Positions 1 through 5,987 are shown, numbered from the stretch's first letter. The stretch: DNA of 6,063 nt from CAYYVJ01 sp964475115 (GCA_964475115.1 CAYYVJ010000108.1:1-6063), one strand, 5' to 3'. Made by a program: numbers and translations. Notes: generated by a model from the sequence alone, not told the origin.

Positions 1-459
1 GAAATTGTTGGTATCAAAGAAGAAAATCAGAAAACAGTTGTTACTGGTATTGAGATGTTTAGAAAACTTCTTGATGATGCTCAGGCTGGTGATAACATTG
101 GTGCACTTCTTCGTGGTATTCAGAGAGATGATATCGAAAGAGGTCAGGTGCTTTGTAAACCAGGTTCCATCAAATGTCATACAAAATTCAAAGCTCAGGT
201 TTACGTTTTAACAAAAGATGAAGGTGGACGTCATACTCCTTTCTTCAACAACTACAGACCTCAGTTCTACTTCAGAACAACTGACGTAACTGGTATCTGT
301 AACTTGCCAGAAGGTGTAGAAATGTGTATGCCTGGTGATAACATTGAAATGACAATTGAATTAATCCATCCAATCGCTATGGAACAAGGTTTAGGCTTTG
401 CTATCCGTGAAGGTGGACGTACAGTTGGTTCAGGAAAAGTTGCTACAATTCTTTCCTAA
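1..459 (+). CDS. tuf: Translation elongation factor Tu, C-terminal part (5' end outside the window)
   Basis: EF-Tu delivers aminoacyl-tRNA to the ribosomal A site as a GTP complex in the cytoplasm. The frame is open from base 1 and encodes the last 152 residues before a TAA stop. This corresponds to about E. coli EF-Tu residue 241 onward, so the GTPase domain lies outside the window. Visible here are the rest of domain II (EIVGIK at the edge, then the GIEMFRKLLDDAQAGDN and LLRGIQRDDIERGQVL segments) and all of domain III (HTPFFNNYRPQFYFRTTDVT, LPEGVEM, MPGDN, and the C-terminal GFAIREGGRTVGSGKV). Similarity to bacterial EF-Tu is essentially continuous and I see no frameshift. The cysteines in the VLCKPGS, IKCHT, GICNL and EMCMPG stretches replace residues that are not Cys in E. 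coli. The gene is followed 19 bases after its stop by a strong terminator, so it is probably the last gene of its transcript and unconnected to the pump operon. Confidence 0.98.
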   Translation, partial: EIVGIKEENQKTVVTGIEMFRKLLDDAQAGDNIGALLRGIQRDDIERGQVLCKPGSIKCHTKFKAQVYVLTKDEGGRHTPFFNNYRPQFYFRTTDVTGICNLPEGVEMCMPGDNIEMTIELIHPIAMEQGLGFAIREGGRTVGSGKVATILS

Positions 460-478
460 TCTTACTTAATAAACGAAA

Positions 479-513
479 GACTACAACCCAAAGGGGTTGT
501 GGTCTTTTTTTTT
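479..513 (+). terminator. Intrinsic terminator of tuf
   Basis: An 11-bp stem (479-489 with 494-504, one G-T wobble, otherwise perfect) closes a 4-base AAAG loop. Nine T residues (505-513) follow directly. This is a textbook rho-independent terminator on the plus strand and separates the highly expressed tuf transcript from the operon downstream. Confidence 0.95.
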
Positions 514-566
514 ACATAGAAAATTCCATTTAATAGAAATTTAATAATATCTAGCATAGAATTTTA

Positions 567-595
567 TTGACAATAATAGAAGATTATTATAGTAT
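567..595 (+). promoter_or_regulatory. Predicted sigma-A-type promoter of the efflux operon
   Basis: A perfect -35 hexamer TTGACA lies at 567-572. At the ideal 17-bp spacing is TAGTAT (590-595, 4 of 6 consensus bases). An overlapping alternative -10, TATAGT (588-593, 5 of 6), has a 15-bp spacer. Transcription would begin near 601-603, giving a leader of about 65 nt before the adaptor start. The spacer contains AATAAT and ATTATT in inverted order (572-577 and 583-588). The promoter follows the tuf terminator, so the operon appears to be transcribed independently. Confidence 0.7.
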
Positions 596-605
596 TGTAT
601 TAAAA

Positions 606-627
606 TAGTAGTACAACAGTACAACTA
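606..627 (+). promoter_or_regulatory. Candidate operator: imperfect palindrome with a tandem 8-mer
   Basis: Two 9-base arms (606-614 and 619-627) are inverted complements with one mismatch, separated by AACA. The core of each arm is GTAC. The same stretch can be read as AGTACAAC repeated twice head-to-tail (610-617 and 618-625). It lies just downstream of the predicted -10, where a bound dimeric repressor would block initiation. Small pumps of this kind are often controlled by GntR-, MarR- or TetR-family repressors, but no regulator gene is in the window, so the regulator is unknown. Confidence 0.4.
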
Positions 628-666
628 GAAATATTAGGGATTGGAAGAGGAAAGGAAGACTAGTTA

Positions 667-1890
667 ATGAAAAAAAAGAACTATAGGAAATGGATTGTTT
701 TAGGCATTATTTTAATTGTTGTAATTGTTTTATTTTGGCAGTGCGGAAAAGCCGCGACAAAAAATATGTATTCTACTGCAAATGTAGAGGCAGGAGATTT
801 GAGTATATATTATAGTTTTAGTGGTAATACAGTGTTAGACGAGACACAGCATTTTGTCTCCAAAGATTCTTGGAAGATTGATGAGATTAAGGTAAATGAA
901 GGAGATTCTGTAAAGGCAGGAGATGTACTTTACATAATTAATCTTGATGATTATAACTTAGCAACTGCATCAGCTGCAGCTTCTATAGATATGGCGAAGC
1001 TGGGTATGAACAGTACAGAAGCTAGTTTGAGTCAACAAATACTTCAAGCGAAAGCCAGTAGAGCTTCTGCACAATTGTCTTTGGATGATGCGAATAAAAC
1101 ATTAGAGCGTACAAAAGAATTATTTGAAGCTGAAATTGTTTCTTTGCAGAATTTAGAACAAGCGCAAATGGCTGCTAATTTGGCTCAAGAACAATATAAC
1201 TCAGCAGAGCAATCTTATAATTTAATAGTGGGAACGACTTCAAAGTCTAGTAGAGATACTGCTACAGCACAGGTTAATCAGGCTGAAGTGGCATATCAAA
1301 CACTTGTGAAGAACATCGGTCAAAGAGAGGTAACAGCAGAAATAGATGGAATTGTATCAAAGGTTTATGCTAATGCGGGAGTTACTTTAGCTCCAGGTGA
1401 GCAAATCTTAGATGTCATTAATACAGATTCCATGAAAGCGACGGTAAGTGTGGATGAATATGATTATAGTTCGATGAATGTAGGTAAGGATGTTCTAGTT
1501 ACCATCAGCGCATTAGACTTAGAAATACCAGGTAAGGTGTCAAGTGTAGATAGACAGGCAACGGTTATGGGTAGTACCTCTTATTTTAATGTGGAAATAG
1601 AATTAGAGGATGCAAAGGATTTGTTAGGTGGAATGTCTGTAGAAGTAAAAGCATTAAAAGATGAAGTTGTTGGAGGGCTATTAGTACCTATAGAAGTGAT
1701 TAGCTTTGACAAAAAAAATCAACCTTATGTTATGTATATGAATGAAGAAACAGTTCAAATTAAATATGTTACATTAGGAATCAATGATGGAATTACAGCA
1801 GAGATCAAAGAAGGTGTTGTGGAAGGGGAAACTCTTTATTATATAGAAGCATCTGACTTTGAGCTAATGATGCAAATGGGAGGAAATTAA
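667..1890 (+). CDS. Membrane-fusion (adaptor) protein of an ABC export pump, MacA/HlyD family
   Basis: This 407-residue protein is the likely periplasmic-adaptor-type subunit, joining the membrane ABC transporter to a TolC-like conduit. Order of parts: a basic N-terminus and one hydrophobic segment (about 9-25) that anchors or exports it; the first half of a lipoyl-like domain (about 64-92, with KVNEGDSVKAGDVLY); a long Ala/Gln/Ser-rich helical hairpin (about 95-215); the second lipoyl half (about 221-252, EVTAEIDGIVSKV to LAPGEQILDVI); a beta-barrel domain (about 255-330); and a membrane-proximal domain to the end. R148, L152 and S159, near the hairpin turn, have exactly the R-x3-L-x6-S spacing of the TolC-docking motif of AcrA and MacA. 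Cys26 follows WQ, a poor lipobox, so lipidation is doubtful. The ATG has an AGGAAG site 8 bases upstream. The gene is first in the operon and ends 1 base before the ATPase start. Confidence in the family is high; the exported substrate is unknown. Confidence 0.92.
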   Translation: MKKKNYRKWIVLGIILIVVIVLFWQCGKAATKNMYSTANVEAGDLSIYYSFSGNTVLDETQHFVSKDSWKIDEIKVNEGDSVKAGDVLYIINLDDYNLATASAAASIDMAKLGMNSTEASLSQQILQAKASRASAQLSLDDANKTLERTKELFEAEIVSLQNLEQAQMAANLAQEQYNSAEQSYNLIVGTTSKSSRDTATAQVNQAEVAYQTLVKNIGQREVTAEIDGIVSKVYANAGVTLAPGEQILDVINTDSMKATVSVDEYDYSSMNVGKDVLVTISALDLEIPGKVSSVDRQATVMGSTSYFNVEIELEDAKDLLGGMSVEVKALKDEVVGGLLVPIEVISFDKKNQPYVMYMNEETVQIKYVTLGINDGITAEIKEGVVEGETLYYIEASDFELMMQMGGN

Positions 1891-1891
1891 T

Positions 1892-2584
1892 ATGGCACAA
1901 AAGCTTTTAGAAATGACTGATATTGTGAAACGCTACTATACAGGTGGTGAAGAGCAGACAGTTCTAAAGCATGTTAATTTCGCAGTAGAAAAAGGAGAGT
2001 TTGTTTCTATCCTTGGACCTTCAGGGTCTGGAAAATCCACTATGATGAATATTATTGGTTGCTTAGATGTGCCTAATTCAGGAAACTATATTTTAAATGG
2101 TCAAGAAATATCTGAACTTGATCAGGTAGAGTTGGCAAGAATTCGTAATAGGGAAATTGGATTTATATTTCAGTCCTTTCAATTGCTTAAAAGAAGTACT
2201 ATTTTAGAAAATGTAGAACTTCCATTAATATACTCAAAAGTACCTGAAAGAGAAAGAAAAAGAAGGGCGGCTGAACTGTTAGATCGAATGGGATTAGGAA
2301 ATAAATTAGATTTTTTCCCTAATCAACTTTCTGGTGGACAGCAACAGCGTGTGGCTATTTCAAGAGCTATTGTAACTCAACCGTCTATTCTATTGGCTGA
2401 TGAACCTACTGGAGCTTTAGATCAAAAAACTGGTAAGCAAGTAATGGAGCTGTTTCAAGAATTAAATAATGAAGGAAGAACCATTATAATGATTACGCAT
2501 GATAAACATATAGCTACCTATTCAAACCGTATTGTAAAGATATTAGATGGTGTACTATCAGAAGGGAGCGAAGAAGATGCTTAA
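1892..2584 (+). CDS. ABC transporter ATP-binding protein, MacB/LolD-type
   Basis: This 230-residue cytoplasmic ATPase would power the FtsX-type permease encoded next. All expected nucleotide-binding elements are present: Walker A GPSGSGKST (42-50), Q-loop Gln94 in FIFQSFQLL, signature LSGGQ (146-150), Walker B ILLADEP with catalytic Glu171, D-loop GALD (174-177) and switch His203 in MITHD. Length and motif context (QSFQLLKRSTILENVELPL, DEPTGALDQKTG) match the compact MacB/LolD/YtrE family that works with four-helix permeases by a mechanotransmission-like mechanism. In E. coli MacB the ATPase and permease are fused; here they are separate genes. GGGAGGA (1878-1884), inside the end of the adaptor gene, sits 7 bases before the ATG. 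Only 1 base separates the two genes and the end overlaps the permease start, so translation is probably coupled. It appears intact and functional. Confidence 0.96.
   Translation: MAQKLLEMTDIVKRYYTGGEEQTVLKHVNFAVEKGEFVSILGPSGSGKSTMMNIIGCLDVPNSGNYILNGQEISELDQVELARIRNREIGFIFQSFQLLKRSTILENVELPLIYSKVPERERKRRAAELLDRMGLGNKLDFFPNQLSGGQQQRVAISRAIVTQPSILLADEPTGALDQKTGKQVMELFQELNNEGRTIIMITHDKHIATYSNRIVKILDGVLSEGSEEDA
2564..2568 (+). promoter_or_regulatory. Ribosome binding site that fixes the permease start at 2577
   Basis: GGGAG lies 8 bases before the ATG at 2577, inside the final codons of the ATPase gene. An in-frame ATG at 2547 has no comparable site and would add ten hydrophilic residues that look like the ATPase tail read in another frame. 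The 2577 start yields MLKESLKMSWKNI, the usual N-terminus of MacB-type permeases. The start and ATPase stop overlap by 8 bases (2577-2584). Confidence 0.8.
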
Positions 2585-3761
2585 AGAAAGTCTTAAAATG
2601 TCTTGGAAGAACATTATTCAGAGTAAGATGCGCTCCTTCCTTACAACATTAGGTATTGTAATCGGTGTAACTGCCATTATTGCTTTAATTACTATTGTAC
2701 AGGGTGTAATAGATGATATAAATGAACAGTTTAACAGTGTGGGTGCGAATACCTTAGTCGTTGCAGCTATGGGAACACCTTTAAAACAAGGGCTTACAGA
2801 TAAAGAAATTATTGAAATCGGAAACATAGAAGGTGTAAGCGGAGTATTACCATCTGTTAATGTGATGACGGAAAGCTATGGAAATGACATCTTTCTAGAT
2901 GATGTGGAAGTAAAGGGAACGAATGAAGTGTACTTTAGGAGAAACCCAAGTTCTATTAGTCAAGGAAGAGGGATTAATGTTTTAGATGTAGATGGAAAAA
3001 ATAGAGTATGCGTTATTAGCGATGATTTTCAAAAGAAAATGTTCGTTGGAAAAAATGCAATTGGAGAGGAAATAGTCATTTATGGGATTACTTATACTGT
3101 CGTAGGTGTAGTGGGTGAGGGTGATTCTTCTGTTATGAGTTTGATGGGTGGCTCTAGTACTGATGTATATGTTCCATATAAGAATCTAATAAATATGACA
3201 GGTCAAGGTAATATTGTTAATTTGGAAGTATATATGTCTGATGAATATGAGGACACTACATTTATTTCAGATGCTGTAGATGAATATCTACTCCGAGCGT
3301 TTAATAATAAAGAAAATAGCTATTCTCTCATTATTATGGATAGCCTTCTAGATATGATGAAGAGTACACAAGCAATGTTAACTACTGCTCTAACAGGAAT
3401 TGCTTCTATCGCGCTTTTAGTAGGCGGAATTGGTATTATGAATATGATGCTAGTATCTGTTACGGAACGAACGGTGGAAATTGGACTTAGAAAAGCGCTT
3501 GGTGCAGAACCACATACGATACAAATTCAATTTTTAATGGAAGCAATTATGCTGTCACTTTTAGGTGGAATCGTAGGAATATTATTGGGTTTAGGTATAT
3601 CCCTAGGGGTAGCGGCTGCTATGGGTATTACATTTAAAATATCATGGTCAGCAATTGTGTTGGGTGTTGGTTTTTCGGGTGGAGTTGGAATCATCTTTGG
3701 ATTTACTCCAGCGAAAAAAGCCAGCGAATTAAATCCAATTGATGCATTAAGAAGTGTATAA
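2577..3761 (+). CDS. ABC transporter permease, MacB/FtsX family
   Basis: This 394-residue inner-membrane subunit is predicted to couple ATP hydrolysis to substrate release toward the adaptor. It has the family layout: a short amphipathic N-terminus; TM1 (about 21-44, after KMRSFLTTLGIVIG); a large extracytoplasmic MacB-type domain (about 45-265); then TM2 (about 270-295), TM3 (about 321-350) and TM4 (about 358-378). The cytoplasmic loop VTERTVEIGLRKALGA (295-310) is the conserved ATPase-coupling segment, and the C-terminal LNPIDALR is typical of MacB-like proteins. The length fits a MacB permease half without the fused ATPase. I start it at 2577, not at the in-frame ATG at 2547, because of the ribosome site and the family N-terminus. 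It overlaps the ATPase gene by 8 bases. No disruption is visible. MacB relatives export macrolides, peptides or lipoproteins; the substrate here is undetermined. Confidence 0.94.
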   Translation: MLKESLKMSWKNIIQSKMRSFLTTLGIVIGVTAIIALITIVQGVIDDINEQFNSVGANTLVVAAMGTPLKQGLTDKEIIEIGNIEGVSGVLPSVNVMTESYGNDIFLDDVEVKGTNEVYFRRNPSSISQGRGINVLDVDGKNRVCVISDDFQKKMFVGKNAIGEEIVIYGITYTVVGVVGEGDSSVMSLMGGSSTDVYVPYKNLINMTGQGNIVNLEVYMSDEYEDTTFISDAVDEYLLRAFNNKENSYSLIIMDSLLDMMKSTQAMLTTALTGIASIALLVGGIGIMNMMLVSVTERTVEIGLRKALGAEPHTIQIQFLMEAIMLSLLGGIVGILLGLGISLGVAAAMGITFKISWSAIVLGVGFSGGVGIIFGFTPAKKASELNPIDALRSV

Positions 3762-3773
3762 AGGAGAGATTGA

Positions 3774-4868
3774 ATGAAAANNNNNNNNNNNNNNNNNNNN
3801 NNNNNNNNNNNNNNNNNNNNNNNNNNNNNNNNNNNNNNNNNNNNNNNNNNNNNNNNNNNNNNNNNNNNNNNNNNNNNNNNGGGAGGGAGTGATAATGGAG
3901 GAGCAGAGACCCCTGGAAGCAGTATCGGAGAGCTTAGAGAGATGATAGCTGAGATGCAAGAGATAGCTAAAGATGAATCTCTAGATGACGCAACAAGAGC
4001 TACAGCAAATGAGACAATAAAAACTTTATCAGCTTCTGTAGCCGCACTGTCTATGCAAAGTTCTATGGCTGGAGGGAGTTCTGCTGGAGCTAGTCTCTCT
4101 AAAGAGGAATATGCTTCCTATAGTTGGCAATTTAAGCAAGTAGAGTATCAATTAGTAATGAGTGCACAAGGATTGTTTCCGGCTTATTATCAAATAGAGT
4201 ATAATTTAGAGCAATTAGAAGCAAATAAAAACTTGCTTAAAAGCTCACATAAAATGACAGAGCTTCGTGCAAAACTAGGAATGGCAACTGCCTTAGATGT
4301 TACAGAAGCGAGTGAGAATGTAGTAGCGCTTAATCAAACGATAGCATCTTTGAAAAATCAGCAGATAAAATTAAAACAAGAATTATGTAAGCTAATCGGA
4401 AGAGATTATAATGCGAATATTCAATTAGGAAAACTACCAGAATTGGATTGGGCTTATATTAATGGGATGAATTTAGAAAAAGATAGAGTGATTGGCTCGA
4501 AAAATAATTATGGTTTATTGATTAAACAACATGAAGTAAACCAAGCAGGACCTGGTTCGAGTACCAACCGTCAAGTAGTGAGAAATAATTTTGAAAATGA
4601 AAAACAAACTTATTACAGTAAATTAGATCAGCAATATCATCTTGTGCAAGAAAAAAGAGCAGAATTTGAGAGTGCGATGCGAAAACTAGAAATAGAAAAG
4701 ACAAAAGCTCTTTCTATAGAAAAGAAATTTGAACTGGGGATGATTTCGAAATTCGAATACCAAAGTCAAATGCAAAACTATATTACTCAAGAAGCAACAG
4801 CAAAAACAGCAGAAAGCACACTAGTAGATACAGTAAATTCTTATAAGTGGATGCTAAACGGATTATAA
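3774..4868 (+). CDS. TolC-family (outer membrane efflux protein-like) protein, N-terminal part hidden by an assembly gap
   Basis: The start is supported by AAGGAG (3761-3766), 7 bases before an ATG. Only Met-Lys is readable before the N gap; reading resumes at about residue 37 if the gap length were true. What follows is a Gly/Ser-rich stretch, a helical segment (about 51-96), another Gly/Ser/Ala stretch (98-107), then long helices. Two related helical units are visible: ELRAKLGMATALDVTEASENV (163-183), followed by an Asn/Gln/Leu-rich helix to LIGRD; and KFELGMISKFEYQSQMQNY (318-336) to the C-terminus. This is the internal duplication of the TolC/OEP fold. In the second unit QAGPGSSTNR (257-266) replaces the usual beta-hairpin. 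It is last in the operon, 12 bases after the permease stop. A signal peptide is expected but lies in the gap. That the two sides of the gap share a frame is not proof of continuity. Family call good; exact length unknown. Confidence 0.82.
   Translation: MKXXXXXXXXXXXXXXXXXXXXXXXXXXXXXXXXXXGGSDNGGAETPGSSIGELREMIAEMQEIAKDESLDDATRATANETIKTLSASVAALSMQSSMAGGSSAGASLSKEEYASYSWQFKQVEYQLVMSAQGLFPAYYQIEYNLEQLEANKNLLKSSHKMTELRAKLGMATALDVTEASENVVALNQTIASLKNQQIKLKQELCKLIGRDYNANIQLGKLPELDWAYINGMNLEKDRVIGSKNNYGLLIKQHEVNQAGPGSSTNRQVVRNNFENEKQTYYSKLDQQYHLVQEKRAEFESAMRKLEIEKTKALSIEKKFELGMISKFEYQSQMQNYITQEATAKTAESTLVDTVNSYKWMLNGL
3781..3880. other. Assembly gap (100 N)
   Basis: One hundred consecutive N replace sequence within the TolC-like gene. 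A run of exactly 100 is the usual placeholder for a gap of unknown size. The 34 residues it would encode cannot hold a signal peptide plus the first helices of the TolC fold, so the true gap is probably longer. The right flank is G-rich and encodes Gly/Ser, which suggests a low-complexity or repetitive stretch that failed to assemble. Confidence 0.97.
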
Positions 4869-4877
4869 AAATAATAT

Positions 4878-4936
4878 AGGACTACTTTCCGATGGAGACA
4901 AATGGTTTCCTGATGGATTAGTAGTCCTTTAATATT
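4878..4936. terminator. Bidirectional terminator between the convergent operon and methyltransferase gene
   Basis: A perfect 9-bp stem (AGGACTACT at 4878-4886 with AGTAGTCCT at 4920-4928) closes a 33-base interior that can pair further (TCC with GGA at its base, then GGAGA with TTTCC). On the plus strand TTTAATATTTT follows. Read on the minus strand, the same stem is followed by ATATTATTTTTA. It lies 9 bases after the TolC-like stop and 30 bases beyond the methyltransferase stop, so it can end both transcripts. The U tracts are interrupted, so efficiency is uncertain. Confidence 0.75.
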
Positions 4937-4958
4937 TTCGGTTCTTATATAGATGGGA

Positions 4959-5822
4959 TTATTTTGATTCCCAGCGTCCTGATGAGCCACAGGGTAAAGT
5001 TAATCCATTGCTAGTTACAGGAAGACCCAATTCGTCTGATGCAACTTTGCCACCGAATTTAGGAAGAATTTCGGTTCCGATCATATAACTAAGAACAGAG
5101 GGAGCTAGACCGGTAGTATAAGAATTTATCAAGAAAAACAAAGGATCTTTTGATAATATACTAGAACATAGCTTCACAAAAGGATGAATGGATTCTTCTA
5201 TTTTCCAAACCTCGTCTTTAGGACCTCTTCCATATGAAGGGGGATCCATAATAATTGCATCATATGTGTTCCCGCGTCTAATTTCTCTTTCTACAAATTT
5301 CACACAATCATCAACAAGCCAACGAATAGGTGCATCTTTAAGTCCAGAAGCTTCCGCGTTTTCTTTTGCCCAGTTTACCATGCCTTTTGCAGCATCTACG
5401 TGAGTAACGCTTGCGCCTGCTTTTGCTGCAGCGATAGTAGCACCACCGGTATAGGCGAATAAATTTAATACTTTAATAGGTCGTCCAGCATTTTTTATCT
5501 TTTCACTAAACCAATCCCAGTTAGCGGCTTGCTCGGGAAACAAGCCAGTATGTTTAAAGTTAAAAGGCTTTATATGGAAGGTAAGGTCTTTGTAATCTAC
5601 TGTCCATTGTTCTGGTAAATCAAAGAATTCCCATTGCCCACCACCTTTTGCGCTCCTGTGATAATGCGCGTTAGGATTTTTCCAACCTTTTTGATCTTTG
5701 GGAGTATCCCATATAACTTGGGGGTCGGGACGAATAAGGAGGTAATTCTCCCAACGTTCCAATTTTTCACCTTTTGAAGAATCGATAACTTCATAATCCT
5801 TCCAACCATCTGCAATCCACAT
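4959..5822 (-). CDS. Class I SAM-dependent methyltransferase, RlmI-like (PF10672/COG1092 type)
   Basis: This 287-residue cytoplasmic enzyme is predicted to transfer a methyl group from S-adenosylmethionine, probably to RNA by family analogy. Visible motifs: FKHTGLFPEQ (89-98), a family marker before the Rossmann fold; motif I VLNLFAYTGGATIAAAKAGA (118-137), the SAM-binding loop; Asp143 in THVDAAKGMV, which should contact the SAM ribose; VDDCVKFV (170-177); motif IV MDPPSYGRG (192-200), the catalytic-site loop; and a C-terminal LTLPCGSSGRW. It lacks the N-terminal PUA domain of E. coli RlmI, as in the shorter Firmicute homologues, so target and site are unassigned. The ATG (complement of 5820-5822) has AAAGGTG (complement of 5831-5837) 8 bases upstream. 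It converges on the pump operon and is probably a single-gene unit with its own promoter at 6004-6032. No damage is visible. Confidence 0.9.
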   Translation of the reverse strand: MWIADGWKDYEVIDSSKGEKLERWENYLLIRPDPQVIWDTPKDQKGWKNPNAHYHRSAKGGGQWEFFDLPEQWTVDYKDLTFHIKPFNFKHTGLFPEQAANWDWFSEKIKNAGRPIKVLNLFAYTGGATIAAAKAGASVTHVDAAKGMVNWAKENAEASGLKDAPIRWLVDDCVKFVEREIRRGNTYDAIIMDPPSYGRGPKDEVWKIEESIHPFVKLCSSILSKDPLFFLINSYTTGLAPSVLSYMIGTEILPKFGGKVASDELGLPVTSNGLTLPCGSSGRWESK

Positions 5823-5861
5823 ATAATTAACACCTTTCTTTTCTATATAAATGTATTTTTG

Positions 5862-5901
5862 CTATTATTTCATATGGAGAATACACCATATGAAATAATA
5901 G
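5862..5901. repeat. Perfect 16-bp inverted repeat with an 8-base spacer
   Basis: The arms 5862-5877 and 5886-5901 are exact reverse complements (beginning CTATTATTTCATATGG), separated by AGAATACA. It lies 40 bases upstream of the methyltransferase start, within the predicted leader. No T run follows on either strand (A-rich on the minus side, GC-rich on the plus side), so it is not an intrinsic terminator. It would form a stable hairpin in the leader RNA but does not include the ribosome site at 5831-5838. It could stabilise the mRNA, bind a dimeric regulator at CATATGG-type half sites, or be part of a dispersed repeat. Confidence 0.9.
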
Positions 5902-5987
5902 AGCCTCCGGCGGATGCGCACTTCGGCGTACAAAGAAGATGCCGCCAGCGGCCCCCGAAGGCGCTAGAGTTTCGCCAGCGAAACTCT
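5902..5987 (-). promoter_or_regulatory. GC-rich structured block in the methyltransferase 5' leader (possible RNA element or dispersed repeat)
   Basis: In an AT-rich window, 5902-5980 is about 67% G+C by hand count. It is made of nested inverted repeats. Hairpin A has a perfect 9-bp stem (5966-5974 with 5979-5987, loop CCAG). Helix B is 5955-5964 with 5916-5926, 10 bp with one bulged base. Helix C is 5942-5953 with 5902-5913, 11 of 12 positions pairable including two G-U wobbles as RNA. B and C interleave in order and the connecting loops (1 and 2 bases) are too short for both full stems, so they should be alternatives. No protein-coding frame explains the block. Either a structured leader RNA or a mobile palindromic repeat of REP type would fit. 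I cannot assign it to a named family. Confidence 0.5.

Noticed and set aside
5..211. Plus-strand frame starting at base 5
   Set aside because: It is an out-of-frame reading of the EF-Tu coding sequence.
720..760. Possible lipoprotein signal in the adaptor (Cys26 after the hydrophobic segment)
   Set aside because: The residues before the Cys are FWQ, which do not fit a lipobox (small residues are expected at -1 and usually -2/-3). A plain membrane anchor is more likely.
2618..2827. Minus-strand open frame inside the permease gene
   Set aside because: It lies fully within a well-supported gene on the other strand and has no ribosome site or recognisable family features.
5188..5403. Plus-strand open frame inside the methyltransferase gene
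   Set aside because: It is antisense to conserved SAM-binding and DPPSY motif codons; it is a shadow of the real gene.
5597..5833. Second minus-strand frame overlapping the methyltransferase start
   Set aside because: It overlaps the N-terminal part of the methyltransferase in another frame, its start sits inside the ribosome site region, and its product shows no family features.
5862..5901. The 16-bp inverted repeat as an intrinsic terminator
   Set aside because: No T-rich tract follows on either strand, and it would cut off the methyltransferase from its promoter.
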